Source of the DNA: Cloacibacterium sp.
GTDB lineage: Bacteria; Bacteroidota; Bacteroidia; Flavobacteriales; Weeksellaceae
Length of the DNA stretch: 42,977 bases
Assembly: GCA_017995195.1 (NCBI GenBank)
Contig: JAGOJI010000007.1
Location: 1 to 42,977, forward strand
Direction: 5' to 3'
The notes beneath the pieces are model-generated. The model was not told the DNA's origin, made no database searches, and worked only from the letters and a program-made list of their open reading frames with translations. The translations under genes and the position numbers were made by a program. Positions 42,732 to 42,977 of this stretch are shown piece after piece. Every line of letters starts with the position of its first letter. Position 1 is the first letter of the stretch.

Positions 42732-42977
42732 CAGAAAAATAGTTTTAATTTGTTGTGGTAAATGTACTATCTAACTTGGTTTTGTACAACTTTCTATATC
42801 GAATTTAAAATAAAAAGTAAATATTAAATAGTATTATGGCAAAAATACTAAAAACGGCTTTATGTTTCATAGATATATGGAAGTTGTTTAAACTTATTTA
42901 GAAAAAAAGTTCCGAGAAAATTAGCAATTTTGGATTGCAATTTAAAAGACTAATAATCTGGAACTCATCAGCAAAGA
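42732..42977. other. Upstream region of the pdh operon, to window end
   Basis: This 246-bp AT-rich stretch has no gene. A minus-strand TATTTTTG (42840-42847) could be the pdhA -7 box, 109 bp before the ATG, but no -33 partner is seen. Nothing else is recognised. Confidence 0.5.

Overview
The window comes from an AT-rich member of the Bacteroidota, most likely a flavobacterium of the Weeksellaceae (Chryseobacterium/Riemerella/Elizabethkingia-like); the genus cannot be fixed from sequence reading alone. Evidence: Bacteroidota-type promoters (TTTG - about 19 nt - TAnnTTTG, best seen before the initiator tRNA), a metG with a fused tRNA-binding domain, a class I ribonucleotide reductase resembling the Flavobacterium johnsoniae enzyme, a pdhA/E2 pair, DUF3853-type small proteins and a Bacteroidota tyrosine integrase.

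Region 1 (1 to about 12,591) is an accessory region that looks like the right-hand part of an integrated plasmid-like element. From the left it holds: a secreted carboxypeptidase-regulatory-like protein bracketed by integron attC-like half-elements (196-385 and 1254-1283); a broken ssb fragment (1354-1452, minus); a 190-bp MITE-like or structured element (1684-1873); a minus-strand replication module (two DUF3853 proteins, a winged-helix protein, a small unknown protein, a Rep_3-type initiator, a Toprim primase) built around an origin with seven 17-bp iterons, three DnaA boxes and three tandem AT-rich 11-mers; a divergent plus-strand repressor with a palindromic operator; a secreted unknown protein; a tyrosine integrase; and a two-gene cargo operon encoding an Eco57I/PglX-like adenine methyltransferase and a separate PD-(D/E)xK-like protein. 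The element seems to end at a tRNA-3'-end-like remnant followed by a strong terminator (12,547-12,591). Its left end lies outside the window.

Region 2 (about 12,600-42,977) is core chromosome. In order: L,D-transpeptidase lipoprotein, asnB, metG, M28 peptidase, periplasmic thioredoxin, GNAT, an MFS transporter and tyrS with initiator tRNA-fMet upstream, a BlaI/BlaR1-like (M56) regulatory pair with a TACA-TT-TGTA operator, a serine beta-lactamase-fold lipoprotein, nrdA - small unknown - nrdB, a GT2 glycosyltransferase, a UshA-like protein whose metallophosphatase ligands are largely lost, an SDR, polA, a small lipoprotein, clpS, a CNNM/CorC-type membrane protein, and the pyruvate dehydrogenase E2 and E1-alpha genes.

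The most promising less-described items are the methyltransferase/nuclease pair carried by the replicon, the attC-like bracketing of the left-hand cassette, the MITE-like element, the degenerate 5'-nucleotidase homologue, and DnaA/BlaI-type operator sequences next to nrdB and the blaI-like gene.
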